From: a virus
Reading direction: 5' to 3' (one strand)
Length of the DNA: 64,000 bases
Virus record (IMG/VR): IMGVR_UViG_3300025645_000055
Location: 1 to 64,000 of that record
Below the pieces are notes generated by a model that was not told the origin of the DNA, did not search any database, and saw only the letters and a program-made list of their open reading frames with translations. Made by a program: the position numbers and the translations under genes. This document shows, in pieces, positions 1 to 5,247 of this stretch; position 1 is the stretch's first letter, and each line of letters opens with the position of its first letter.

Positions 1-50
1 ATCAAAGTAAGATACAAGAGTTGAAGGTGACTCTTAGCAAACTTTAAAAT

Positions 51-123
51 TGCCCCATCGTCTATGCGGTCTAGGACGCTGCCCTTTCACGGCAGAAACA
101 CGGGTTCGAATCCCGTTGGGGCA
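51..123 (+). tRNA. tRNA-Glu(TTC)
   Basis: Acceptor TGCCCCA pairs with TGGGGCA, the T-loop is TTCGAAT, and the seven-base anticodon loop CTTTCAC on a 5-bp stem gives TTC. It is the first tRNA of the left array, and one of three with this anticodon in the first 1.5 kb. Confidence 0.93.
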
Positions 124-129
124 ACTAAA

Positions 130-200
130 GGTCTATTGGTGTAATGGTAACATACTTGGCTGTCGCCCAGGTGCCGAGGGTTCGATTCCCTCATAGACCG
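130..200 (+). tRNA. tRNA-Asp(GTC)
   Basis: Acceptor GGTCTAT/ATAGACC with discriminator G, anticodon loop CTGTCGC on stem CTTGG/CCAGG and T-loop TTCGATT. The discriminator G fits Asp identity. First of four GTC tRNAs in the left array. Confidence 0.93.
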
Positions 201-205
201 CAATT

Positions 206-278
206 GGTGATGTAGCTCAGTTGGTAGAGCAATGGATTGAAGCTCCATGTGTCGTTGGTTCGAACCCAACTATCACCA
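206..278 (+). tRNA. tRNA-Phe(GAA)
   Basis: Canonical cloverleaf: acceptor GGTGATG/TATCACC, D-arm with GTTGG, anticodon loop TTGAAGC on stem ATGGA/TCCAT, T-loop TTCGAAC. Confidence 0.92.
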
Positions 279-283
279 CAAAA

Positions 284-356
284 GGTACTGTAACTCAGAG
301 GCGAGAGTGCTAGTCTGAAACGCTAGAAGTCGAGATTTCGAAATTCTCCAGTACCA
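284..356 (+). tRNA. tRNA, apparent Phe(GAA), divergent
   Basis: Acceptor GGTACTG/CAGTACC is perfect. The best anticodon arm is CTAGT/GCTAG with loop CTGAAAC, giving GAA. The T-stem has a T-T mismatch next to the loop TTCGAAA. Divergent from the Phe tRNA just upstream, so not a recent duplicate. The identity is inferred from the loop only. Confidence 0.6.
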
Positions 357-383
357 CAAGTTATATGTAGTAACATATAAAAC

Positions 384-413
384 TTGACTTTTTGAATATA
401 ATCATTATATTTG
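384..413 (+). promoter_or_regulatory. Bacteroidota-type promoter (TTG-N19-TATATTTG)
   Basis: TTG at 384-386 and TATATTTG at 406-413, about 20 bases before the start of the GIY-YIG gene; matches the -33/-7 consensus of the Bacteroidota primary sigma factor. Confidence 0.75.
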
Positions 414-432
414 TATAATAAAACATATAATT

Positions 433-978
433 ATGAAAAATAAAAGATTAATTTATTCGTTATCTTGTCCGTTTACAGATGAGATACATTATATCGGAAA
501 AACTAGTGTTGGGATGAGAAGACCACTTCAACACGCAACTAAAAGTCACTCTAAAAAAGTTGGAGAATGGGTTGATGGTTTGAAAGAAATAGGACATTCA
601 CCAAAAGTGGATATATTGGAACAAGTCTCGTTAAATGATGACTTAGATGGTAGAGAGAGATATTGGATACAGTATCGTTTAAAGAAGGGTGATACATTAC
701 TAAATGATTGTTTAGTGACACCACTATTAATCTCTAATGATTTAGATATAATACTTGGTGATGGTGAAGGTATGGAAATGGAACGAATTAGTAGATTCGT
801 TAAGGAGAGAAGAAAAATGGTTGGGATAACACAAGAGGATTTTGCTGATAGAGCGGGTGTTGCGTTGACAGTATTAAGAAAAATAGAACAAGGAAAATCT
901 AATATTAGGGTTGATGGCTTGTTAACCATCTTAAGTATGTTTGGTTGTACTTTAGATGTGAAAAAAAAGGGGGTATAG
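433..978 (+). CDS. GIY-YIG nuclease-like domain fused to HipB/XRE-type HTH
   Basis: The first ~95 residues look like a GIY-YIG nuclease fold: the strand YSLSCPF, then HYIGKTS, then an HxxxS/K stretch and an ExxWI element (GRERYWIQY). Residues ~115-181 form an XRE/HipB-like helix-turn-helix ending LDVKKKGV. GIY-YIG enzymes cut DNA and often act as homing nucleases, while the HTH would bind DNA. The gene sits inside a tRNA array behind its own promoter, and its last codons overlap the 5' end of the next tRNA. The domain call is from motifs; the target site and any mobility are inference. Confidence 0.72.
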   Translation: MKNKRLIYSLSCPFTDEIHYIGKTSVGMRRPLQHATKSHSKKVGEWVDGLKEIGHSPKVDILEQVSLNDDLDGRERYWIQYRLKKGDTLLNDCLVTPLLISNDLDIILGDGEGMEMERISRFVKERRKMVGITQEDFADRAGVALTVLRKIEQGKSNIRVDGLLTILSMFGCTLDVKKKGV

Positions 979-1041
979 CAAAGATGGTCTATGCGTGTGG
1001 TTGAAGACCATGAGATGTTGGTTCGATACCAACTGCCCTCA
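969..1041 (+). tRNA. tRNA, apparent Phe(GAA), overlaps upstream CDS stop
   Basis: Acceptor GGGGGTA/TGCCCTC (two wobble pairs), anticodon arm TGTGG/CCATG with loop TTGAAGA (GAA), T-arm GTTGG-TTCGATA-CCAAC. Its first ten bases are the last codons and stop of the GIY-YIG gene, so mature tRNA production must cut that mRNA. Confidence 0.65.
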
Positions 1042-1046
1042 CAAAT

Positions 1047-1118
1047 GCTGCTGTCGTCTAATGGTTAGGACGTGTGGTTTTCAGCCACAAAATGAGAGTT
1101 CGATTCTCTTCAGCAGTA
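1047..1118 (+). tRNA. tRNA-Glu(TTC), second copy
   Basis: Acceptor GCTGCTG/CAGCAGT (G-T at position 1-72), anticodon loop TTTTCAG on stem TGTGG/CCACA giving TTC, T-loop TTCGATT. Sequence differs widely from the first Glu tRNA. Confidence 0.82.
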
Positions 1119-1136
1119 CAATATAAGACTAAATAT

Positions 1137-1209
1137 AGCTATGAGGTCAAATGGTTAAGATATCGCACTGTCACTGCGTATGGAGCGGGTTCAACTCCCG
1201 TCATAGCTG
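1137..1209 (+). tRNA. tRNA-Asp(GTC), second copy
   Basis: Acceptor AGCTATG/CATAGCT, discriminator G, anticodon loop CTGTCAC on a CGCA/TGCG stem, T-arm CGGG-TTCAACT-CCCG. Confidence 0.8.
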
Positions 1210-1210
1210 C

Positions 1211-1268
1211 AAAAGTAAGGAACGTACAACCTTACATAATCCCAGGTTCGAAACTGGGGAGTACTTTT
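1211..1268 (+). ncRNA. Mini tRNA-like RNA lacking a D-arm
   Basis: A 58-nt element closed by AAAAGTA/TACTTTT with one hairpin TAAGG/CCTTA (nine-base loop AACGTACAA) and a T-arm-like hairpin CCCAG/CTGGG carrying GTTCGAAA. There is no room for a D-arm. Architecture resembles the 59-nt pair at 19763 and 20409. Charging and function are unknown. Confidence 0.5.
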
Positions 1269-1269
1269 G

Positions 1270-1376
1270 GTGTAGTGGGCACTCTGCCCTTTAGTACCAA
1301 CTATTGGAGTCCATTGAGGGCTTACGTTGGGAAATGGGGCGGTGGTATGTGGGGTTCGAATCCCCCTTAAGTGGCA
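1270..1376 (+). other. Degenerate tRNA-like segment
   Basis: Contains a clear T-arm (GGGG-TTCGAAT-CCCC, about 1350-1366) but no 5' acceptor strand that pairs well with the following TTAAGTGGC. It could be a tRNA remnant or the 3' part of an expanded tRNA; I cannot fold it confidently. Confidence 0.25.
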
Positions 1377-1382
1377 AAGTAT

Positions 1383-1461
1383 GCTGCGTAATGCAAATGG
1401 GTGAGCAACTGGGCTTTCAACCCAGCCTTTTGGAGAGTGGGTTCGATTCCCACACGCAGTA
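1383..1461 (+). tRNA. tRNA with TTC anticodon and long variable region
   Basis: Acceptor GCTGCGT/ACGCAGT, anticodon arm CTGGG/CCCAG with loop CTTTCAA (TTC, Glu), T-arm GTGGG-TTCGATT-CCCAC. The variable region is about 11 nt, unusually long for a Glu tRNA. Confidence 0.75.
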
Positions 1462-1528
1462 CAAAATTATAAAATATGAAACGCTTGGGAGCCATAGATT
1501 AGAAAGAATAAACGAGAAGACCAAAAAC

Positions 1529-1978
1529 ATGGGTTCTCGTAAGGATAGAAAACTGAAGAAGTATTCAAATAACTTTAATAAGATGTTTGATTTCTACTTA
1601 AGTGTTTATCGAAGTGGACTTATCACATTTTGTGGTAATACAGTTAACGTAGATTTTGATGTTGATGGTAGTGATGGTAAGTTAGGCTTTAGGGAATATG
1701 ATAATGGTAGGTTTAAACAAAGGACCCCAGTATCAAGACATCCCAACATACTTAAAGGTGTTATCATCGGTAAGAAAGGTTGGGGACTTTGGTTGAATAA
1801 TTGGTCAGAAGGAATTGTTGAGTGGTCATTTACTAAAGAAGAAATACTGGAAGAGTTCAGTAGTAGAAATATAGTAATTCCAGAATCATTGATGAATGAT
1901 TGGGATAATAGATTAGAGACATTAAAACGAAAACGTAATCATAATATGTATATGGATTACTTAAAAAATAAATCGTGA
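1529..1978 (+). CDS. Hypothetical protein, 149 aa
   Basis: I do not recognise the family. The reading frame is open further upstream, but that part is the preceding tRNA, so the start is placed at the ATG giving MGSRKDRKLKK. The protein is basic at both ends, with an aromatic and glycine-rich middle (GKKGWGLWLNNW) and no membrane segment. Its stop codon lies within the first bases of the next tRNA, the second such overlap in this array. Confidence 0.55.
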   Translation: MGSRKDRKLKKYSNNFNKMFDFYLSVYRSGLITFCGNTVNVDFDVDGSDGKLGFREYDNGRFKQRTPVSRHPNILKGVIIGKKGWGLWLNNWSEGIVEWSFTKEEILEEFSSRNIVIPESLMNDWDNRLETLKRKRNHNMYMDYLKNKS

Positions 1979-2044
1979 TGTGGTGTAATGGTAACATGCT
2001 TGGTTGTCTCCCAGGTGCTGAGGGTTCGATTCCCTTCTTCACGG
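1974..2044 (+). tRNA. tRNA-Asp(GTC), third copy
   Basis: Acceptor CGTGATG/CTTCACG with one T-T mismatch, discriminator G, anticodon loop TTGTCTC on CTTGG/CCAGG, T-loop TTCGATT. Begins inside the stop region of the preceding gene. Confidence 0.8.
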
Positions 2045-2049
2045 CAAAT

Positions 2050-2175
2050 AGTCCTAAGAATAAACCGTAAAATCGGTTGGATTTAAGCTATCTTATTCAA
2101 GTGTATCGATGAAGCTTGGGTAATATAAATTAGATGGTCTAATACTAGTTGGGGGTTCGATTCCCTTTAGGACTG
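2050..2175 (+). ncRNA. Expanded tRNA-like RNA, 126 nt
   Basis: Perfect 7-bp acceptor AGTCCTA/TAGGACT with discriminator G and a T-arm (TTCGATT loop) frame about 50 nt more than a tRNA needs. Between them are three hairpins: AACCG/CGGTT (loop TAAAAT), AAGCT/AGCTT enclosing 23 nt, and ATTAGA/TCTAAT. Acceptor and discriminator resemble the Asp tRNA at 2647. The anticodon cannot be assigned. Confidence 0.5.
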
Positions 2176-2186
2176 CAAAGGTTGTT

Positions 2187-2279
2187 AACGGTAACGTCTG
2201 GTAACATCTGGTAATAATAAAAAAGCTAAGTCGTTAGTTTATAGGGGTTTAAAAAACGCCTCTGGTAACGTCTGGTAAT
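2187..2279 (+). repeat. Direct repeats of CTGGTAAC/T units
   Basis: The unit GTCTGGTAAC or a close variant occurs about five times between 2187 and 2279, flanking a short AT-rich stretch just before the next gene. Function unknown; candidate operator or recombination scar. Confidence 0.45.
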
Positions 2280-2294
2280 TAAAGTAGGAAAAAT

Positions 2295-2504
2295 ATGACA
2301 AAAAACGACATTAAAAAGGCATTATATAAGCAAAAGCCAGAGGCATCTCTTATATTGGTTAGAGGTGGTATTGTACATTATGAGTGTTCATTAGAAGACG
2401 GAACGGTTCTTTATTTTAATGTACCAATGGAAGATATGGGTGACGCTGGATTTTATCCAATAATGGATGCTAAACATCTTCAAAGGTGGTTACCAGAAGA
2501 ATAA
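2295..2504 (+). CDS. Hypothetical protein, 69 aa
   Basis: Small soluble acidic protein starting MTKNDIKKAL after an A-rich leader, with no motif I recognise. It lies between tRNA genes; codon use and start context match neighbouring phage genes. Confidence 0.55.
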   Translation: MTKNDIKKALYKQKPEASLILVRGGIVHYECSLEDGTVLYFNVPMEDMGDAGFYPIMDAKHLQRWLPEE

Positions 2505-2512
2505 TTAAGATT

Positions 2513-2588
2513 GGGGGCACATGTACCAAGGCCTTGGCGAGTTTGGCTTGCAACCAGACTGTGGTGGGTTCGATTCCCACTGTCTCCA
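2513..2588 (+). tRNA. tRNA-Ala(TGC)
   Basis: Acceptor GGGGGCA/TGTCTCC, anticodon loop CTTGCAA on TTTGG/CCAGA, T-arm TGGG-TTCGATT-CCCA. The D-loop carries the palindrome CCAAGGCCTTGG, which could form a small hairpin. Confidence 0.83.
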
Positions 2589-2593
2589 CAATC

Positions 2594-2640
2594 TAACCAC
2601 AGCCAAAAGTGGGTAATAAGTACTCATTTGGCTGCGGTTA
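2594..2640 (+). repeat. Stable stem-loop spacer between two tRNAs
   Basis: TAACCACAGCCAAA (2594-2607) pairs with TTTGGCTGCGGTTA (2627-2640) at 13 of 14 positions. No T-run follows, so it is not an obvious terminator; similar stem-loop spacers occur in the right-hand tRNA array. Confidence 0.6.
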
Positions 2641-2646
2641 AAACAT

Positions 2647-2722
2647 AGTCCAATAAGCCCCGTTGGTTGGGGACCTAGACTGTCACTCTATGCAAATAAG
2701 GGTTCGAAACCCTTTTGGACTG
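2647..2722 (+). tRNA. tRNA-Asp(GTC), fourth copy
   Basis: Acceptor AGTCCAA/TTGGACT, discriminator G, D-stem CCCC/GGGG, anticodon loop CTGTCAC on TAGA/TCTA, T-loop TTCGAAA. Confidence 0.75.
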
Positions 2723-2731
2723 CTAAATTTT

Positions 2732-2807
2732 GGGGATGAAGCTCTACTGGCTGAGCACTTGACTTGCACTCAAGAGGTTGTGGGTTCGACTCCCATCATC
2801 TCCACCA
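2732..2807 (+). tRNA. tRNA-Ala(TGC), second copy, encoded CCA
   Basis: Canonical cloverleaf with acceptor GGGGATG/CATCTCC, anticodon loop CTTGCAC on CTTGA/TCAAG and T-loop TTCGACT. The discriminator A is followed by a genomically encoded CCA, unlike most tRNAs here. Confidence 0.92.
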
Positions 2808-2841
2808 AAATGTTTTTAAATAAAAATAAATCACTAATTAT

Positions 2842-2872
2842 TTGTGACTTTAAATTATTTGTACTATATTTG
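2842..2872 (+). promoter_or_regulatory. Promoter for ParB-like gene
   Basis: TTG 2842-2844, 20-bp spacer, TATATTTG 2865-2872, 25 bp before the next start codon. Confidence 0.72.
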
Positions 2873-2896
2873 CATTATAAAATATAAAACATAATT

Positions 2897-3742
2897 ATGA
2901 AATCAGTAGAAACATTAATATTTGACAACGCAAAAGAATTTAAAAAGTATTTAAAAGGTATTAGTGTGATGCCAGAGTCTTTTAATAGGTCTGTCAAAGA
3001 AACCCACGTTGCTAATATGAAAAAATCAATAGAAAGTATTGGTGTACAACGAGCAATTATTGTGATTGAAACAGATGTGTTCGATGGAATAAATAGATTA
3101 TATACGGCAGATGGACAACACCTTAGAAATGCAATATTATCAACTGATGATGATAAACTAGGGAAACATTTTGTGGTATTTGTTAATACAACCGATTCAC
3201 TTGGTGATATTATTCCATTCATTAGTAGAATGAATAGTACTGCTAAAAATTGGACTAGTGATGATTATTTAACTTCTTGGGCAAGACATGGACTTGAAAA
3301 TTATATATACATTAAGCAAAGAAAAAAAGAAACCCATTTATCAGTTAACATGTTAGTTAGTGAAGTATATGGTAGAAGCGTATCAATCAAACTTATTGAT
3401 GAATTTAAAAATGGTGATTTAGTTATTAATAGAGCACAAGGTACTGATATCCTAAGAACATTTGATGAAGCATGTTCATTAGGTTTAACAAGATGTAATG
3501 CTAGTCTAACAGCAACGGCTAGAATATTAAAAACCAGACCAAACCTTAAGGGTGATTTTTTATCGATGATTCAATCTAATAGAACAACCTTTAGTCATAA
3601 ATTAAATAGGGATGCTTATATTACATTATTTAAAAACTTTTTAAATATTGATGATACTAGAAAACCAAATAAAGTTAAAATAGGTTCTGTCAGTAGTAAA
3701 GTTACAGTTAGTAAGCCAATTAAAGAATTAGAAACAGCATAA
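2897..3742 (+). CDS. ParB/Srx-fold domain protein
   Basis: A 281-aa protein with an N-terminal ParB-nuclease-like region: strand elements around residues 20-60, a basic helix with a VQRAIIVIE strand, and the TADGQHLRNAI box typical of phage ParB-like domains. The C-terminal half is helical and unassigned. Proteins of this type bind or nick nucleic acid or use nucleotides; which applies here cannot be told. It starts a five-gene run with 1-5 nt gaps under a good promoter. Confidence 0.7.
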   Translation: MKSVETLIFDNAKEFKKYLKGISVMPESFNRSVKETHVANMKKSIESIGVQRAIIVIETDVFDGINRLYTADGQHLRNAILSTDDDKLGKHFVVFVNTTDSLGDIIPFISRMNSTAKNWTSDDYLTSWARHGLENYIYIKQRKKETHLSVNMLVSEVYGRSVSIKLIDEFKNGDLVINRAQGTDILRTFDEACSLGLTRCNASLTATARILKTRPNLKGDFLSMIQSNRTTFSHKLNRDAYITLFKNFLNIDDTRKPNKVKIGSVSSKVTVSKPIKELETA

Positions 3743-3745
3743 GAT

Positions 3746-4147
3746 ATGTTTAAAGTGATAGTCGCAGGTGGTAGAGATTTCAATGACTTTCCAAGGATGG
3801 TCATGGATTTGGATAAACTCCTTAAAAATAAGGATAGTGTCCAAATAGTAAGTGGAACTGCATTAGGTGCAGATAGACTTGGGGAAAGCTATGCCAGAAC
3901 AAGAGGGTTATCACTTAAACAATTTCCAGCTCCGTGGAGAGATATTGAAGGTAAACCAGAATCAGAAATTGGAACAACCAAAGGTGGTGAGAAGTATTGG
4001 AAGTTGGCTGGTCATTTTAGAAATGAACAAATGGCAGACTACGGTGATGCATTAGTTGCTTATTGGGATGAGAAATCTGGTGGTACTGGAAACATGATTA
4101 AATTGGCAAAAAGGAAAAAACTATTGGTAAGGGTTAAAAAATATTAA
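3746..4147 (+). CDS. SLOG-family (DUF2493/YspA-like) protein
   Basis: A 133-aa Rossmann-like protein with the hallmark N-terminus VIVAGGRDF, then VSGTALGADRLGESYA and RNEQMADYGDALVAYWDEKSGG. SLOG domains bind nucleotides or nucleotide-derived signals (NAD, ADP-ribose). In a genome rich in NAD and ADP-ribose enzymes this points to nucleotide sensing, but the ligand is inference. It follows the ParB-like gene by 3 nt. Confidence 0.85.
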   Translation: MFKVIVAGGRDFNDFPRMVMDLDKLLKNKDSVQIVSGTALGADRLGESYARTRGLSLKQFPAPWRDIEGKPESEIGTTKGGEKYWKLAGHFRNEQMADYGDALVAYWDEKSGGTGNMIKLAKRKKLLVRVKKY

Positions 4148-4148
4148 A

Positions 4149-4436
4149 ATGGAAAACAGAACATTATCAGAAGAAGACTTTAAGATTTGGACTAAGTTCA
4201 AGACTCAAAATAAATACCAATATGAAAGGTTTTTAGAGGATTGTGCACACGATGAATTATTAGAGAAACATAAAGATGAAATTGATGATTTCATAGGCAA
4301 GAAATGGCATACAGAAGGAGCCCACGGTTGGGAATGTCATAGTCCAGTTAAGGTTTGTGTATATTCGGTAGATAGTTGGAAAGAATTTGGTGATGAATGT
4401 TGTTCTTATTGTGGTCAACCAGAAGAAAGAAAATAA
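4149..4436 (+). CDS. Hypothetical protein, 95 aa, Cys-rich end
   Basis: Acidic protein with a central HGWEC segment and a C-terminal CCSYCGQPEE, suggesting a small metal site. No family recognised. Starts 1 nt after the SLOG gene. Confidence 0.62.
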   Translation: MENRTLSEEDFKIWTKFKTQNKYQYERFLEDCAHDELLEKHKDEIDDFIGKKWHTEGAHGWECHSPVKVCVYSVDSWKEFGDECCSYCGQPEERK

Positions 4437-4438
4437 TT

Positions 4439-4672
4439 ATGAATTTTATAAAAAAATACTTTCACAAAACTAGGGTTGAATTAATAGATATTAAGGTTAG
4501 TCAAATCCTTGAATCTATATATCAAGATAATGATAGTTTTACACACCTGGAACAATCAACAATACTAAATAAATTGTTTACCAATTTTAAGATTAGAAAG
4601 GGTGATGATTTAGGTGTCGTGATTAAAGAAAAAGATGATATTAATGAGGCTTTAAAAATTCTTGAAAAATAA
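4439..4672 (+). CDS. Hypothetical protein, 77 aa
   Basis: Starts MNFIKKYFHK; the frame is open upstream, but this ATG has the usual AATAATT leader and follows the previous stop by 2 nt. Helical and charged, with no known motif. Confidence 0.6.
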   Translation: MNFIKKYFHKTRVELIDIKVSQILESIYQDNDSFTHLEQSTILNKLFTNFKIRKGDDLGVVIKEKDDINEALKILEK

Positions 4673-4684
4673 TTTAAAAAAGAC

Positions 4685-4715
4685 TTGTTTTATTAAATTA
4701 ATAGAACTATATTTG
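4685..4715 (+). promoter_or_regulatory. Promoter of tRNA-like/leader region
   Basis: TTG 4685-4687, N20, TATATTTG 4708-4715. It starts the repeated-leader and tRNA-like stretch that runs into the TerD gene. Confidence 0.75.
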
Positions 4716-4730
4716 TACCATAATAAAAAT

Positions 4731-4850
4731 AACCATTAAAAAGGTTACTGGTTAGAGAGTCAAAGCGTAAGTTTTGGCTTGAAAGGTTCAATTCCTTTCG
4801 AAACCCTTCACGGGGTTTTGATTTTACCTTTTCAGATTAATATTTTTATT
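4731..4850 (+). repeat. Leader repeat unit 1
   Basis: Begins AACCATT, then GGTTACT, which can pair as AACC/GGTT, and ends ACCTTTTCAGATT. Related units follow at 4996, 5073 and 5157. A degenerate tRNA-like segment lies inside it. Confidence 0.5.
4743..4806 (+). ncRNA. Degenerate tRNA-like segment
   Basis: T-arm-like hairpin AAAGG-TTCAATT-CCTTT, a D-arm-like GGTTAGAGAG and a partly paired GGTTACT/CGAAACC end helix (5 of 7). It sits just downstream of a promoter. The anticodon is not readable. Confidence 0.3.
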
Positions 4851-4856
4851 ATAATT

Positions 4857-4985
4857 GGGTGTATAGCTTAGTGGTAGAGCACGGATATTACTTCGTGTGA
4901 TTTATAAGTGTTTACATTTTATCCATATACTGGAGTTACTGGCCTTTTTAAGCCCGTGGCGGAGGTTCGATTCCTTCTGCACCCA
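4857..4985 (+). ncRNA. Expanded tRNA, Lys(TTT)-like, 129 nt
   Basis: Perfect acceptor GGGTGTA/TGCACCC, canonical D-arm (GCTT-AGTGGTA-GAGC) and T-arm (GGAGG-TTCGATT-CCTTC). The likely anticodon arm is ACTGGC/GCCCGT around CTTTTTAA, giving a TTT-type anticodon. About 55 extra bases, with the helix GGATA/TATCC, sit between D-arm and anticodon arm, so this is a junction insertion rather than an anticodon-loop intron. Confidence 0.6.
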
Positions 4986-4995
4986 CTAAAAATTG

Positions 4996-5060
4996 AAACC
5001 ATAGTTTGAGTTACTATACGAAAAAAAAAAGATACTCTTTCTGATTTATTCAATTTTTTT
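4996..5060 (+). repeat. Leader repeat unit 2 (degenerate)
   Basis: AACCATAGTTTGAGTTACT resembles the start of units 1, 3 and 4, and is followed by CTCTTTCTGATTTATT, similar to their ends. Confidence 0.4.
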
Positions 5061-5072
5061 AACATAAAAAAA

Positions 5073-5147
5073 TTAACCATTGTTAAGGTTACTAAACTAT
5101 ATTTAAATTGTAAAAACTACCTTAACAGATTTCTAATTTTTTTTTTA
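5073..5147 (+). repeat. Leader repeat unit 3
   Basis: TTAACCATTGTTAAGGTTACT with AACC/GGTT pairing, ending ACCTTAACAGATTTC and a T-run. Confidence 0.48.
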
Positions 5148-5156
5148 TATAAATAT

Positions 5157-5247
5157 TAACCATTGAGAGGGTTACTCCAACGGTCTGTCCCGAAAGGGCT
5201 TGCCGTTACCAAAGCCACCTTTTCAGATTTTTAAATTTTATTTTATT
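5157..5247 (+). promoter_or_regulatory. Leader repeat unit 4, structured 5' UTR of TerD gene
   Basis: TTAACCATTGAGAGGGTTACT is followed by a hairpin AACGG/CCGTT enclosing CCC-GAAA-GGG, then ACCTTTTCAGATT and the start codon of the TerD-domain gene. The GAAA tetraloop hairpin is perfect. Probably an mRNA leader; mechanism unknown. Confidence 0.55.

Noticed and set aside
1074-1526. Open frames through 1074-1370 and the extension of the 1529 gene back to 1304
   Set aside because: These run through tRNA genes and a tRNA-like segment; the coding part starts at the ATG at 1529.
4857-4985. Anticodon-loop intron in the expanded Lys-like tRNA
   Set aside because: A TTT anticodon-like arm (ACTGGC/GCCCGT) is intact downstream of the extra domain, so the insertion lies before the anticodon arm. 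Splicing remains possible but the classic intron position does not fit.
5200-5247. Upstream start for the TerD-domain gene
   Set aside because: The extension covers a structured, repeated leader; the ATG at 5248 has the normal start context.
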